Both the position numbers and the translations under genes were made by a program. A stretch of 64,000 bases of DNA from Hyaloscypha bicolor E (Eukaryota > Ascomycota > Leotiomycetes > Helotiales > Hyaloscyphaceae): positions 2,195,363 to 2,259,362 of the forward strand of contig NW_020194685.1 of the NCBI RefSeq assembly GCF_002865645.1. The letters run 5' to 3'. This document shows positions 9,993-23,200 of the stretch, in pieces (the first letter of the stretch is position 1; each line of letters begins with the position of its first letter). The notes below the pieces were generated by a model that was not told the origin of the DNA, searched no databases, and was given only the letters and a program-made list of their open reading frames with translations.

Positions 9993-11911
9993 CAGTGTGT
10001 CAAATGATTAGATTAGATTAGATTAATGGGCATTAATCTAATCTAATCAAACGATTTCGTCGTTAATTATATTCTAATCATAATCTAATGAGATTAATTG
10101 ATTATTAATTAATTAATTAGATTAATAGAGCACGTGATTAGACACGTGACAGCGCACATGACGTCGGAGTGCCAGAAGCCGAGGCGAGGCCAAAATGAGG
10201 TTTAGTCTAGCTATATCGGGAGTGCGCTTTACCGCATTAAGGTTAGAGCTACGGCTACTTGGGCAGCCGCCTATTAAGCTAAGTAAAGTATTTAGAACCT
10301 CCTTGATTTTTTAATATTTCTCGCTTCCTTATAAATTATATTAATTATAAATAAAATAATTAAAAATTAATTATTATTAATAATAAGTATTTTAGATTTA
10401 ATAAATAATTTCTAATTAAAAGAAATATTAATAATTCTTTAAAATTAAAAGTTTCTTTATATAATAAACTTAATAAAAGTGTTTTTAAGAAGATATTTTA
10501 TTTAAAAACAAATTAAAAGAAATAAAAAATTAAATTAAATTAAAATAAAATTAAGTTTTTAAAGAAAATAATTAGTTTATTATTATAGAAAAAAAAGTAA
10601 TTAATGAATTCTTAGCTTTATTTAGTTTCTTTATTATAGTATTATTAATAGGCTATAAGGTTATTTAATAAATAAAAGTAAAAATAATAAGAAAAATAAA
10701 AAAGTTAAGAAACTTTCTTTTTATATAATTAAATAAATATTAATTAGATTAATTAAGATTAATTAATCTAATTTAATTAAAAGAAATCTAAATTATATTA
10801 ATTATAATTTAATTAATATAATTAATTCTTTAATATATTATTTATATTAAAGTTTAATAAATTTTAGTTAAAAAGCTTAGGCTTTTTTATATATAATATA
10901 AAGCTATTTTAAAATATTATTATAATAAGAATTATTAATTTAGAACTAATTTAATTACTTTTCTTAGTTAGAATTTATATATTTATATTTTAAAGCTTTA
11001 TATTTTATTCGAGCTCTTTTTTAGCTAGTTTAATTAATTCTTTTATAATTTAATATAAGCCCGGTTTTATATTAATAAGCTTTCTAATTAATATATTATA
11101 AAAAGTATTTAAAAGTTTATTAAATTAATTTCTTTAAAAATTATATTTTAATTCGCATTTTTATTATTAATTAATTAATAAAAACTATTTTTATAATTCT
11201 TATTATTTTTATAAGCTTAATTATAGTTATATTAGAAATTAAAACTATTATTTTAAAGAATTATAATTTCTAGATAAACTAATTTAATACTTTTTATAAA
11301 GTAATTAATAATAAAAATATCTGAAATAAAAATAATTCATTTAATAATTAAATAATTAAAACGAATATAATAGCTTCTTTTAGGTCCTTTTTTATAATTA
11401 ATAAACTTATATTAAAAGAAATAAAGAATTATTATATTAGATATTAAATTAAAATAATAAAATAAAAATATTTGATTTATAATTTAAAAAGAATTAAAAT
11501 TAGAATTTTTATAGCTTATAATATTCGGGAATATTAAAAACTATTATTTAATACTTTTATAAAATTATAAAATTAAGAAACTAGACTAGATAAATAAGCT
11601 AATATATTATTATATAATTAAATAATAGCTTTATTAATTTATTAATATTAAGATTTTTATAAACTTTATTTTAGAACTTAAAAAAAAATAAAGCTTTATT
11701 TACGAGATTTTTAAGGCTTTATTAATAAAATATAATACAAATTACTATTATTTAAAAAAAATATAGCTTGATTCTATTATAAATAAATAAAGAAAAAATA
11801 AATTCAAAATACTAATTTATTAATTAAATAAAAATATTTAATTATATTAAAGCTTTTAAAATTATTAAAAATAAAAATACTTTAATAATAATTAAGTTCT
11901 TAATAATTTTC
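9993..11911. mobile_element. 5' end of a hAT-family element, remainder AT-rich and degraded
   Basis: It starts CAGTGTGTCAAATGATTAG, matching the terminus of the complete hAT at 40559 (CAGTATATCAAATGATTAG). It is followed by GATTAGATTA-type subterminal repeats, an inverted AATCTAATC palindrome, and a CACGTGA...GCACATGAC segment ~130-170 bp in that also recurs in the 40.7 kb copy. Beyond ~10300 the sequence is very AT-rich with no readable ORF, and I cannot say whether it belongs to the same element. The other end was not found; later elements have inserted into or replaced it. Confidence 0.55.
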
Positions 11912-12232
11912 TATATTATGAATTAATTTTTAACTTTATTAGCTAATATAATTATTTAATAATTACTTATATTCCGTTATTTATATTTTATTATTTATAT
12001 TTTATTACTTTTTAAATATATATAATATAATTACTTTATTAGAGAAATATACTTGAAATATACTAGAGATATTTAGAAAGCTAAGTCTTTTATAAACTAG
12101 TATATTATAATATATATATATATATTTTCTTATAGTTTTTTATATTCTAGTTTTTTTTTTAGCTTTAAATTATTAGAATAAAAATAGTTTAATTTTATTT
12201 TTTAGGCTAGTTCTAGATTTTATATTTATAAT
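11912..12232 (+). repeat. LTR, Gypsy-1 variant subfamily
   Basis: It shares the TTAGCTAATATAATTAT opening and the AATATACTTGAAATATACTAGAGATATTTAG core split across the subfamily (2202-2508, 63558-63935). No internal pol was recognised directly upstream, so it may be a solo LTR. The Copia LTR starts immediately after it. Confidence 0.65.
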
Positions 12233-12343
12233 TATTAGTTTACTAGTAATATATAATACTATTATATAATTATAAAATACTATTTATATAAGATTAATAA
12301 AGTTATTATTATTTAGAAATAGGAATTATAATATTATAATATT

Positions 12344-12621
12344 TATTACGGTTATTATAATATAGTACTAGTAGGGGTTAGACTAGAACTAGCTAGGTAC
12401 CTGGTATCTGAGCTAGATACCTAGTATCTAAGTATAGTATTTATAGTCACCTAATAATTACACGTGACCCCGTGCTTAAGCTAGTATATAGGCCCGTATA
12501 TAGCTTGTAATTATTTAGATTTGAAGCTCTTTTAAGATCCTTTTCTTTCTTTAGCTTTAAATTATTAAAATAGAGATAGTCTAATTATATCTTCTAGGCC
12601 CTAGATCTTGTACTTGTAATA
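12344..12621 (+). repeat. Gypsy-2 5' LTR
   Basis: It starts TATTACGG and ends TTGTAATA (originally TG...CA) and is 278 bp long, equal to the 3' LTR. It includes two tandem GGTATCTGAG-like motifs and a CACGTGAC site. Confidence 0.9.
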
Positions 12622-15600
12622 CAATTTAAAGCTTACCTATTTCTTAATCCTATAGAGGATTTAAATAATACTTACCCGATCGGTTTTTAATAAGTATAAA
12701 TATAATATACTATAGCTACTTCCGTACTAGTTAACTAATATTAGAATAAAAGAAAGCCCTAGAATAACTAGATAAGAAAGCCCTAGACCGGCCAGGCAAG
12801 TAAATAGACTAGTAACCTTATTACTAAATAAAGACCTATAAGAAAGCAAGTCCCAGAATAACTAAGTAAGTTAGAAGAAGCTATAGTACGAGACACTACT
12901 AGTATATTACTAGAAGGTAAACCAGAGCCTCTTATTAAATTTCCTAAAAGATCCGAATATCCCGTTAATATTTATAATAAAAGAGATACTCTTTTTTAAA
13001 GAGCTAAGGAAGAAGAGAAATCTGCCTTATTAAAGGCGGATTTCCAAGAGTTATTCCGAAGCCTAAAGATTCTATATAAAGAGATTATTAAGCTAATTCT
13101 GAAAATATATAATATTCTTGCCTATAACAAGAATTATTATAATTAGCTAAAAGAAATCAAGTAAGCCCTATAAAAGAACAAAGCCATTATTAAGAAGTTC
13201 GTTATATAGCCTGCAGGGATAATTAGTTCCCCTATTCTAGAAAGTAGATATTTAGTTAAATTCCTTAACTCTTCTATTTTCGAAAGCATAACTAAAAATA
13301 ATATTACCTTTAATAATTAGTTAGTTTAGATTAAGAATAAGCTCTATAGTAACTCTAATACTTACTAGATAGAGGACCTTAAGATTATCTATATTTCCGG
13401 CTATATAGGTAGCTATATCCTTATACTAATCTTTCCCTATTTAAACCAGAATAATTAATATATATATAAAACTATTAGAGAACTATATACTTACTTAAAG
13501 AAGCTATATAGTAACCTAAATAAGAAGTATAATACTTGGCAAGCCTTTAAGAAACTATCTATAAAAAAGGGCCAGATTTTTCAGGAGTTCTATACCCTAT
13601 TCCTAAAACATATAGTAAACGGAAATATTAATCTATAGGACCTTAAGAATAACCTAAATAATAAGCTTATCTAGAAACTTTAAAAGGCCATAGCTATATA
13701 TTATAATAACCCGGCTATTTATACTATAGAGTTTATATAATACTATATTATAAATAACTAGTAAATCCGAGCTTATTATAAAAAGAAAAACCAGGTATCT
13801 AAGAAAGCTAATAAAGATATAAATAAGCTAAGCTCAGGAGATACTCCCCGTATAAAGCCCGCTCTTAAGACCCTAGTAATAGATAAGCCTATTACCTCAA
13901 AGCCTGGATCCTTAGATCTCAAGTATTATAACTATAATAGATTTGGTTATATATCTAGAAGCTATCTAGAGCCCAAGACAAAGCATATAAAGCAAGTCTT
14001 AGTAGCTAAGCTAGCGGTATTTATTATAAGTAAGCTATCCAAGCATATAAAGCAGGGAAATAAGAACTCCTAAAGGAAGTTTCCTTTTTAGGGCCATATT
14101 ATATAAATATAATAGAAGTTAATTTAAGCTAGCTATTAGAAAATAAAGCATTTATATTCCTTATATAATTAGTAATAATAAATTAGGTATTAAGACTTTT
14201 TCTCTTATTAATACTAGAGTAAATAAATATACTTTTATTCCAAGTTTATAAAAATAATTAAATAATTTCTAGATATTAAGCCTATTTAATTAGTATTACC
14301 CTATAATATAAAAGGATTTAATAATAAGTAGACCGCGCCTATTACTTATTATATTAAGCTTATATTCTTAATTAATAAACGGAAGGTTCTAGTACCTATA
14401 CTAGTTATAGGACTAGATAAGTATAATATAATTTTAGAATAATAATAGTTTATAAGTACTAGTATCCTAATTAATTATAAGAATAGAAAATTAATCTAGC
14501 TAGATAATTAGCCTAGAAAAAAGAGTTAGAATAAGGTTCTAATTATTATATATAAGAACTTGAAACCTAGAAAAAGTAACTAGTACTAAGAAGATATAAA
14601 TAAAAGAAATAAAGCCATAGCTATAAATAAGTCCTAGAGATCTTAGCTTATAAAAAGGAAATTCCCTTAGTTTTTTCTCGAGCTGGGCTTAGAAAGCCAT
14701 ATATAGTAAAAGAATTAAGCTTAATATTATAGAGAAATACAGGTAGCCTTAGGAAATATAGAAGTTTTTCCCAAGCCAAAAATAGGAATATTAAAATCAT
14801 ACTATTTAAAGAAAAGCTATAAGAGCTAATTAAGGCCTATAATTAATATTATAGGTATCTTACTAGCTACTTTTTAGATAAACCTATAGAAAAAGGAAAA
14901 CCTTTTCTTTATAATAATATTTTTCGAGATTAATAAAGAACTAGAATTATAATAAGAGAATAAGTTTATTTCGGGCAAGTAATAGCTAGAAGAGACGAAG
15001 CTATAATAGTTAGTAAGAGTTTTATTAGAGAAGTTTAAGAATTTTATAGATATTTTCTTAAAAAAAGTATTAAATATCTTATTCTTATATTAACTATATA
15101 ACTATAAGATTCAGATTAATAATTCCAAAGGCCTAGAGAGCCTAGAGTATTTCCCGCTTTATTAATAATTAACTTATAAGCTATAGAAAATCAAGTATTT
15201 CCTTAAAGAAAATCTCTAATAAGGCTTTATTAAGCTAAGCTAGTTTCTTTTTATATCCTTAATTCTTTTTATAAAAAAGGCTAATAGAGCTCTCTGATTT
15301 TATATTAATTACCGCAAGCTAAATAACTTAATATAGAAGAATTATTATTTTCTTTTTCTTATTTACGAGATCCTTATATGGCTAGCTTAAGCTAAGATCT
15401 ATATAAAGCTAGATATTTAATAAGTATTTTATTAGATCCGAATAAACCCAGAATTAGAAGAACTCACTATATTTTATATAAGATATAGGGCTTATAAATA
15501 TAAAATCTTTTAGGAAGGCCTAACTAATAGCCCTATTATATATTAGAGATATATAAATAATATCTTTTTTAATTATCTTAATATCTTCTATATAGCTTAT

Positions 15601-18222
15601 TTAAATAATATCCTAATTTACTCGAATAATTTCCTAAAGTATAAAGACTATATATAAAAGGTTTTTTAGTAATTACGGGATACTAGCCTTTAAGTAGATA
15701 TTAAGAAATTAGAGTTTAAGATTACTTATATAAAGTATCTAGGCTTTATTATCTTTACTAGAAATATTAAAATAGATCTAGATAAGATAATAGTTATTAA
15801 GAACTAGTAATTACTAAAAATAATTAAAGAAATATAAGGCTTTCTGAATTTTTATAACTTTTATTAGTATTTTATTACGAAATATAGCCATATAGTAAAG
15901 CCCCTAATAGCCCTAATATATAAGGGAGTTCCGTTTAAATAAATAGATTAGTATTAAGAAGGTTTTACTAAACTAAAGTAAACTATATTCTTAATACTAA
16001 TTCTATATTACTATAACCCAAACTTCCCTATTATAATTAAGACAAATATATTAAATAGAGTTATAGCTAGTATTCTTTTATAGTAAGACCCCTAGATAAG
16101 ACTCTAGTACCTAATAGTATTCTTTTCTAAGACTATATAATTAGTAGAGCTAAACTATAATATTTATAATAAAGAGATACTTATTATTATTATTTTCTTA
16201 ACTAAATAGCAAGCAAAGCTAGAAGGCCTATAAGAAGCACTCTTTATAATTTACTCAGATTACTAAGCTCTCGAGTATTTTATAACTATAAAGAAACTCT
16301 TAGTAAAATAAGCTTACTAGGTAAAGTATCTTTCCTATTATTATTTTAAGCTTATATATTAGGCAAGTAAGTTAAATAAACAAACGGATATTCTAAATAG
16401 GAATTACAAGGATATAATTACCTAGAATAAGGTAATAATAGCCTACTAAACTCAAATTTTCCTTTTATAATAAAAGATTAATAATAATATTATACGGGAT
16501 CTCTAGTTAGTCCTAATTAAGATCTTAGTAAGCCTGGCTTAGAAAGAAACCTAGTATAATAGTATCTAGCTAGTAAACAAGTTATTAAGTAAGAACCGAG
16601 AGTTATTAGAACTAGAAGAGCTATAGAATAAGGCAAGAAACAAGAAAGAAAGTACCTGGATACTATAAAATAGCCTTCTCTTATAATATAGTAAACTATT
16701 TATACCTAATAATATAATAATACCCGAGATGCCCCTATATACTACCCTTATTTAGGAGGCATATATATAGCCCCTAATAAGATACCTAGGATAAGCCAAG
16801 CTTTAATAGCTTTTTTAGGCCTGCTATTACTAGCCAAACCAAGATATAGATATTAATTAGTATAGAAATAACTATTATACCTACTAATAATCCTATATTC
16901 CTAGAAATAAGAAGTCAGAACTCTTGTATTTATTACTAGTTCCTAACTGCCCCTAGTAGTATATATTAGTAAATTTTAAAAAGTGTCCAGAAAATAGAAA
17001 TAAGTATAATATAATAGTAATCTTTATTAATTACCTGAGTAAGTACTTTATTATAATTCCTGTCCGAAATATAGTAATAGCTAAAGAGTTAGTACTCCTA
17101 TTTCTTACCTATATAGTTTACTAAGTTAGTATTCCGGAGATTATAGTATTTAATTAAAGCCTCTAGTTTATATCAGATTTCTGAAACAAGTTCTATAAAT
17201 ATATTAGTATAAAGCTAAAGTTATTAATTACTAACTATTCCTAAACTAATAGCTAGATAAAGATTATTAACTAGTATTTTAACTAATAGCTATATTTCTA
17301 TATAAATTATTATCAGGATAATTGAGACAAATAGGTAATAATAATTAATTACTAGTAAGTAGCTCTAGTTTATAAGACTATAGGCCAATTCCCGTTTTTT
17401 ATAAAAAAGGGCTATAAACCGCAAATATTATTTAATTAGGAAACTCAAATATAATTAAATATCCCGAAAAAAGAGCTAAATAGGCAAGAAGTAAAGGCCC
17501 TAGTAATATAACTTTATAAATTATAGCAAAAGATATAGGAGAATATAATACGAGTATAAGAGTATTATATTACCTAAGCTAATAAGTGCTACTAACTAGT
17601 AAACTTTAGAATAAGAAATAAGATATGAATTACTATTAAGTACTAAAAGAATAACTATCCGAGCCACAAGCTAGCCTACTAAATAAAAGAACTATATGAA
17701 ATCCTGAAATAAATAGGATATTTCTTTAGGCTTAAACTTCCGGAATTAATAAGAATATATTCGGTATTCTATATAGAGAAGCTATATAAGAATCCAGGTA
17801 ATCCCTTTTCCGGATAAGCGAATCCGGAGCCTTTATTATTAGAACTATAAGGCAGGGAAACGGAATATAAAGTTTAAGAGATACTAGTAGTAAAGCTACT
17901 TTATAGGAAGCTCAAGTACCGAGTCTAGTAAAAAGAATAAGATCTAGATCCGGAATAATATCCTATATCCTTATTAAGTAATAGCGCTCTGGCTCTTTAA
18001 AGCTTCTATAATAAGAACCCTAAATAGCCAGGACCGCCCCAGAACCTCCTCTATTAGTTAGACTATACCAAGAATAATAGATTACCGGAACCACATAATA
18101 CGGACGGAAATCCTTGCAAGTCACGTGTAAAAGGCCCTGGCCTTTCGTACGTAACTATAACTTGAGAATTTAATAGGAACTTTTGAAGCTCGGAGATAAG
18201 CTTACTTTGAGAGAGAGAGTAA

Positions 18223-18500
18223 TATTATAGTTATTATAATATAATACTAGTAGGAATTAGACTAGAGCTAGCTAGGCACCTGGTATCTGAGCTAGGTATC
18301 TGGCATCTGAGTATGGTATCTATAGTTACCTAATAGTTATACGTGACCCCGTACTTAAGCTAGTATATAGGCCCGTATATAGCTCGCAATTATTTAGATC
18401 CGAAACTCCTTTGAGATTCTCTTCTCTCTTTAGCTTTAAATCATTGAAATAAAGATAGTCTAACTATACCTTCTAGGCCCTAGATCTTATACTTGTAATA
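18223..18500 (+). repeat. Gypsy-2 3' LTR
   Basis: 278 bp, aligned without gaps to the 5' LTR. Most differences are C/T or G/A, as expected from RIP, so LTR divergence cannot be used as a simple age clock. Confidence 0.9.
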
Positions 18501-20241
18501 ATATTAATATATAATTCCTAAATTTACTAAGCCTAAAGAAATCTAGTTTATTAATTAAATTACTTATAAAATATAAAGTTATATAACTATATTCTATATC
18601 TCATATCCTATTACTTATATCTCGTATTCTATATCCTGTAATTATATATATAACTTCTAAAGAAATAGTTATACTAATACTAGAAACTTTCTAAAAAACG
18701 CGAAAAATAATATTTTTTTCTAATTATATATAAATTCTCTAATCCGGCCTAATACTAGATTTCCTAAATACTTTATATATTTATATTACTTCTAAGGTTT
18801 TAGTTATATATTAAAGGCTATAGCCTTTTATATATAACTTCTTTTTCTATAATATTTTTTTATTTTATATATTTATTTTCTGTTTTATTTATATTTAATT
18901 TATTTCTTTATATCTAATTATATAATATTTATATTAATTAAATACTTAAAGGTATTTATTAGTTTTAATTTTATTATAGAATTAGTAGAATTCGATTTTT
19001 CCTTAATTTATTTAACTTCTATAATCTCTTATTATATATATATCTAGCAAAGATATATTATATTAATTATTAGATACTTTTCTCGAGTAATTCCTAATTT
19101 AATAAAGTATTTATATAATAACTTCGAATTTATATAAATTACTAGTAATAGTTATATTTCTAGTATTTTATTAATTATAGATTTAACTAAAGCGCTTATA
19201 TTAAAGCTATAAACTATACTATAGAGTTCTAAAACTAGAATACTTCTAGTAATTCTTTTATATTTAGTAAAGAACTAGTAAATAATATTAGTATATCTAG
19301 TTCTATTTACTAGAACTAAAATATATTCGATTTAGAAAAAGAAATCTTTATTATTTATAAATAAAGTATTTATAAAAATAATTAAATATAGGAACTTCTT
19401 TACTAGTTTTATAAATCTTAGTTCTCTAGTAATATTCTTAATTTACTATTAAATATACTTATTAAATACCTTTATATTAGTTTCCGAGAATTTAATAGTT
19501 TAAATAATAATTAATAAATTATATAAAGCTTCTAGTTAATAAACTAATATAATATATACTTCTCTAGTATATTAGGTAATATATTAGTCTTTAATAAAAA
19601 GATCTTAATAAATAGTACTCCTATTACTTATAGTAATAATATTTTTTATAGAAATAGTTTAGAGGTTTTTATATTAGTATTTCTATATAAGAGTAATTTT
19701 AATAATATTTATATAAATAATATCTTTATTAAACTTGAAATTATAATTAATAATAAGGTATTTATATTTCTTAGCTAAAAACTTAGTTTCTTAAAGCTTT
19801 AGTTACTTTGTTTTTATAAAATTATTAGTTCTAATAAATAGAGTATTATTAGTTTAAAGGCTAATAATTCCGAAGAATTACTTATTATAAAGAAAATAAG
19901 GGTTATAAGTTAATTATTTTATAGAAAGCTAATTAATATAATAAGAATAATAAGTTTTAAACTAGTAATTCCTAGCTTCTAATATATTATATAATAGTTT
20001 TATAATTTTTAGAACTAAATTATTATTTAGATTTAGTTTTCTAATAAACTTATAAAATAAATTAATATAAAAATTATAGTTAAATAAGGTTATTAATTAG
20101 ATATAAGCTTATAAGATATTATATAAATATAATTTTATAGTATTTATTATTATAGTAATAATACTAAGAATAATTCTCTAACTAATATATTAGATAATAG
20201 GTAATTATATTAATATTATATATTTCTTATTATTATTATAT

Positions 20242-23200
20242 AAGTTTAGGGCCGCTTTACTAAAATTATTAATTAGCGGTCTTATATAAGCTTTAGAGCT
20301 AATTAATAATTTTATTCTAAACTTGTCCCGAATAAGTTTAGAATTAAAAGAAGTATATTATATAATAAAAGCCCTAGTTAAAGTTATATAATTTAGTAAA
20401 GAGTTTTAGTTAAATATATAAATTAGATATAGACTTTTTATAAACTTTTTATAAATAATATAAAAAGAAAAATAGCCTGTAAATATATAAAATTACTTAT
20501 AAGTAAATTAAAAGCTAAATAAAACCTTATAATATTTCTAGATATACTATATTATTTATATAATTTATATTAGGAAGTAAAAGAATATAAAGCCTTACTT
20601 ATAAGGTAATCTATAAGGCTATTATATAGAACTAGCTATAAGAAAAGACTAGTAATTATAAATTTATTCCTATTATCTTAAATAAATAATTTTATAACTT
20701 ATTAATAATTATTATAAAGAATAAAATAAATAGAAACTATTTATAGAAAAGTATAAAAGATAATTACTAATTTATAGACTAGAGCTTAATTCGTGAAATT
20801 ATTTGTAATTAGCTATTAAAGTTATTATTTAGTAGCTATACTCGAATTAAGAACTTCCTAAAGCTATAAATTAATATCTATAACTCGTTATAAAGCTCTT
20901 TTTATAAATAGAGATTTCATAAAAATATTATAAGTATACTAATCTTAAGTTATAGCTTAGAAAGAAATAAATCTAATAAATAGATATTTATAAGATCTCT
21001 AAAAATAATTCTATAATTTTAGGATCTGCCTTATTTATATTAGCTAAATCTACTATAAAATATATTTATTTCTGGCTAGGAAATATATTTAGAATTATTT
21101 AATTAAGCTTATAGACTATATTATTTAGGATTAATAGAATTACTTATTTACTAAAGGCCTAGTAATTATATAGGGTATATAAAAGTTATTCTTATAAGTA
21201 AATATAATTAATTAGGTCTATAACTAACTAGATATATAAAATAAAAGACAGAAATATAATTTACTTATTTAAAAATAAATTATATAAAAAATTATTAATT
21301 TAGTTTATAAAATTCTATTCGAATAAGTTATTATAGATCCATATATTAATTCGTAATAATAACTAATAGAGCTATAACCGGATTTATATTTACTATAAAT
21401 AGGCCCGTATTATATTAGCTTACGAATTATATAAAACTACTAGTAAAATCTAAATAAAGTTTTCTCTGAAAATTATAGGTATTTCTCTAAAAAGAATATT
21501 ATTTATTACTAATTATAAATTAATTATTAGCTAATATATTACTTTAAAGTAGTATTTATATTATATAAGTACCTCGTTCTAGATAATTAGATTTATAGAA
21601 TATAAGAGAGCCCCGAACTAACTTATCTTAGTAATTATATTTATAAATAATTTATTAAGCTTAAATAGAATTCGGAACTAGAAATAAGATATATATTTAT
21701 TCGGGAAAAAGAAAGTTATAATATCTATTAATATTATATATAGAACTATTTTATTTTAGCTATAATAATAATAATAAAAAGTTTTATAAAAGAATATCTT
21801 ACTAATTCTATCTAGGCCTTATAAATAAAAATAAATAGTTTATAAATTATTTATAATAATTATTATAATTATCTAAAAGCAAAAGTACTAGTTTATATTT
21901 AGCTAGGCCTATATTATAATTACTAGTAATATCTTATAAGTATAATTAACTCGTAAATTAGTTATATAATAGCTTATAGTTTAGTTAAAAGTATTCTCAG
22001 GTAAAGTAATATCTATAAGTATTTATTAAAGATTTATAAAGCCAAAATTAAATAAAAAGAGGCTATAATTATAGTAAGAATTAATTAAAAATAATAGAAA
22101 GTTAATTAATAGGTTATAGGCTAGCTTATAAGTCAAGTTATTATAGAAATACTTCTTATACTAGTTCCAGATTACTTATATATCTATAATTAGTTATTAG
22201 TAAATACCTATAAGAAAAAATATTTATAAACTATAGCTAGTTATTAATAAAATAGCTTTATTAAAATACTAGAATTATTTCTAATTATTTTTTACTAAAT
22301 TACAAGTAATATAAATAGTATAGTATATAGTATAATAAATACCTTTAACTAAGTAAAGTTTATTAAAGAACTATAAATTATATATAACTATTAGTAAGAG
22401 TTATAAATAGAACTACTTGCCCGAAACTAGACTATAATAATAAATATAGCTAATATTATATTCTTACTTATAATACTTCTATATTCGAGTCTTAGTAATT
22501 TATATAAAATACTATAAGAACTTATAATATAAGTACTAGTAGCTATTCTTATATATTATATTATATTTAAAAAAGGCTATTAAGATTAAGTAAGTATTTA
22601 TAATTTAATCTATAATTTATTTAAATAAGAGATTAGTTATAAAATAAATTATAAAATATTAAACTAGAGAGAATTTCTAGTATATTAGATATTTAAATAA
22701 ATACTAAAAAGCCTTTATAGAGCCTATATATTAAGCCTAGAAATATTAGGTAATCTTATTATTCGTTTCTGAAATAATAATAGTTATATAGTTTATTTTC
22801 TTATAAATATACTTATAAATATATTTAATTACTTATATAAATCTTAATATTAATATATAAATAGAATTTCTAGAAGAAATATAGGTTATATAAAATAACC
22901 TAGTAATTATTATAAACGACTTCCTAATCTAGAAAGCCTGGTTTATAAATTATAAATATATAACTATTATTTTAGTACTAATACTCGGGATACTTATTTT
23001 TATAAATAATTATTATAATTATAAATATTTTAGGGAACCTTTTTTAGTATATAAATAGGGCTATAAGTGTCTTATAGACTATATATAGGGCTTTTGAATT
23101 ATTATTAAGGCTATATAGCTCGTAAGATATCTGGCTAGTAATTATAGCTATAAGTTTACTTATAAGATTCTATAATAAGTCTAGAAGCTTAGTATAAATA

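Larger units (their letters stand above)
12344..18500 (+). mobile_element. Gypsy-2, complete chromodomain LTR retrotransposon, RIP-inactivated
   Basis: It is 6157 bp, with 278 bp LTRs at both ends and a 5-bp target duplication ATATT (12339-12343, 18501-18505) inside the Copia LTR. The internal order on plus is gag with a decayed CCHC knuckle (~13920-13980, cysteines now Tyr), protease (~14150-14450), reverse transcriptase (~15090-15800), RNase H (~15.9-16.4 kb), integrase (~16.7-17.45 kb) and a chromodomain-like tail (~17830-17960). The RT reads KLDIQQVFYQIRINPE and AYLNNILIYS, where the catalytic YLDD has become YLNN. Many TAG/TAA replace Gln codons. The GAGAGAGAGAG tract at ~18209-18219 is the polypurine tract. 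Confidence 0.92.

Noticed and set aside
10300..11911. hAT transposase coding region after the 9993 terminus
   Set aside because: No frame on either strand shows a recognisable transposase motif, even reading stops as Gln; left as unassigned.
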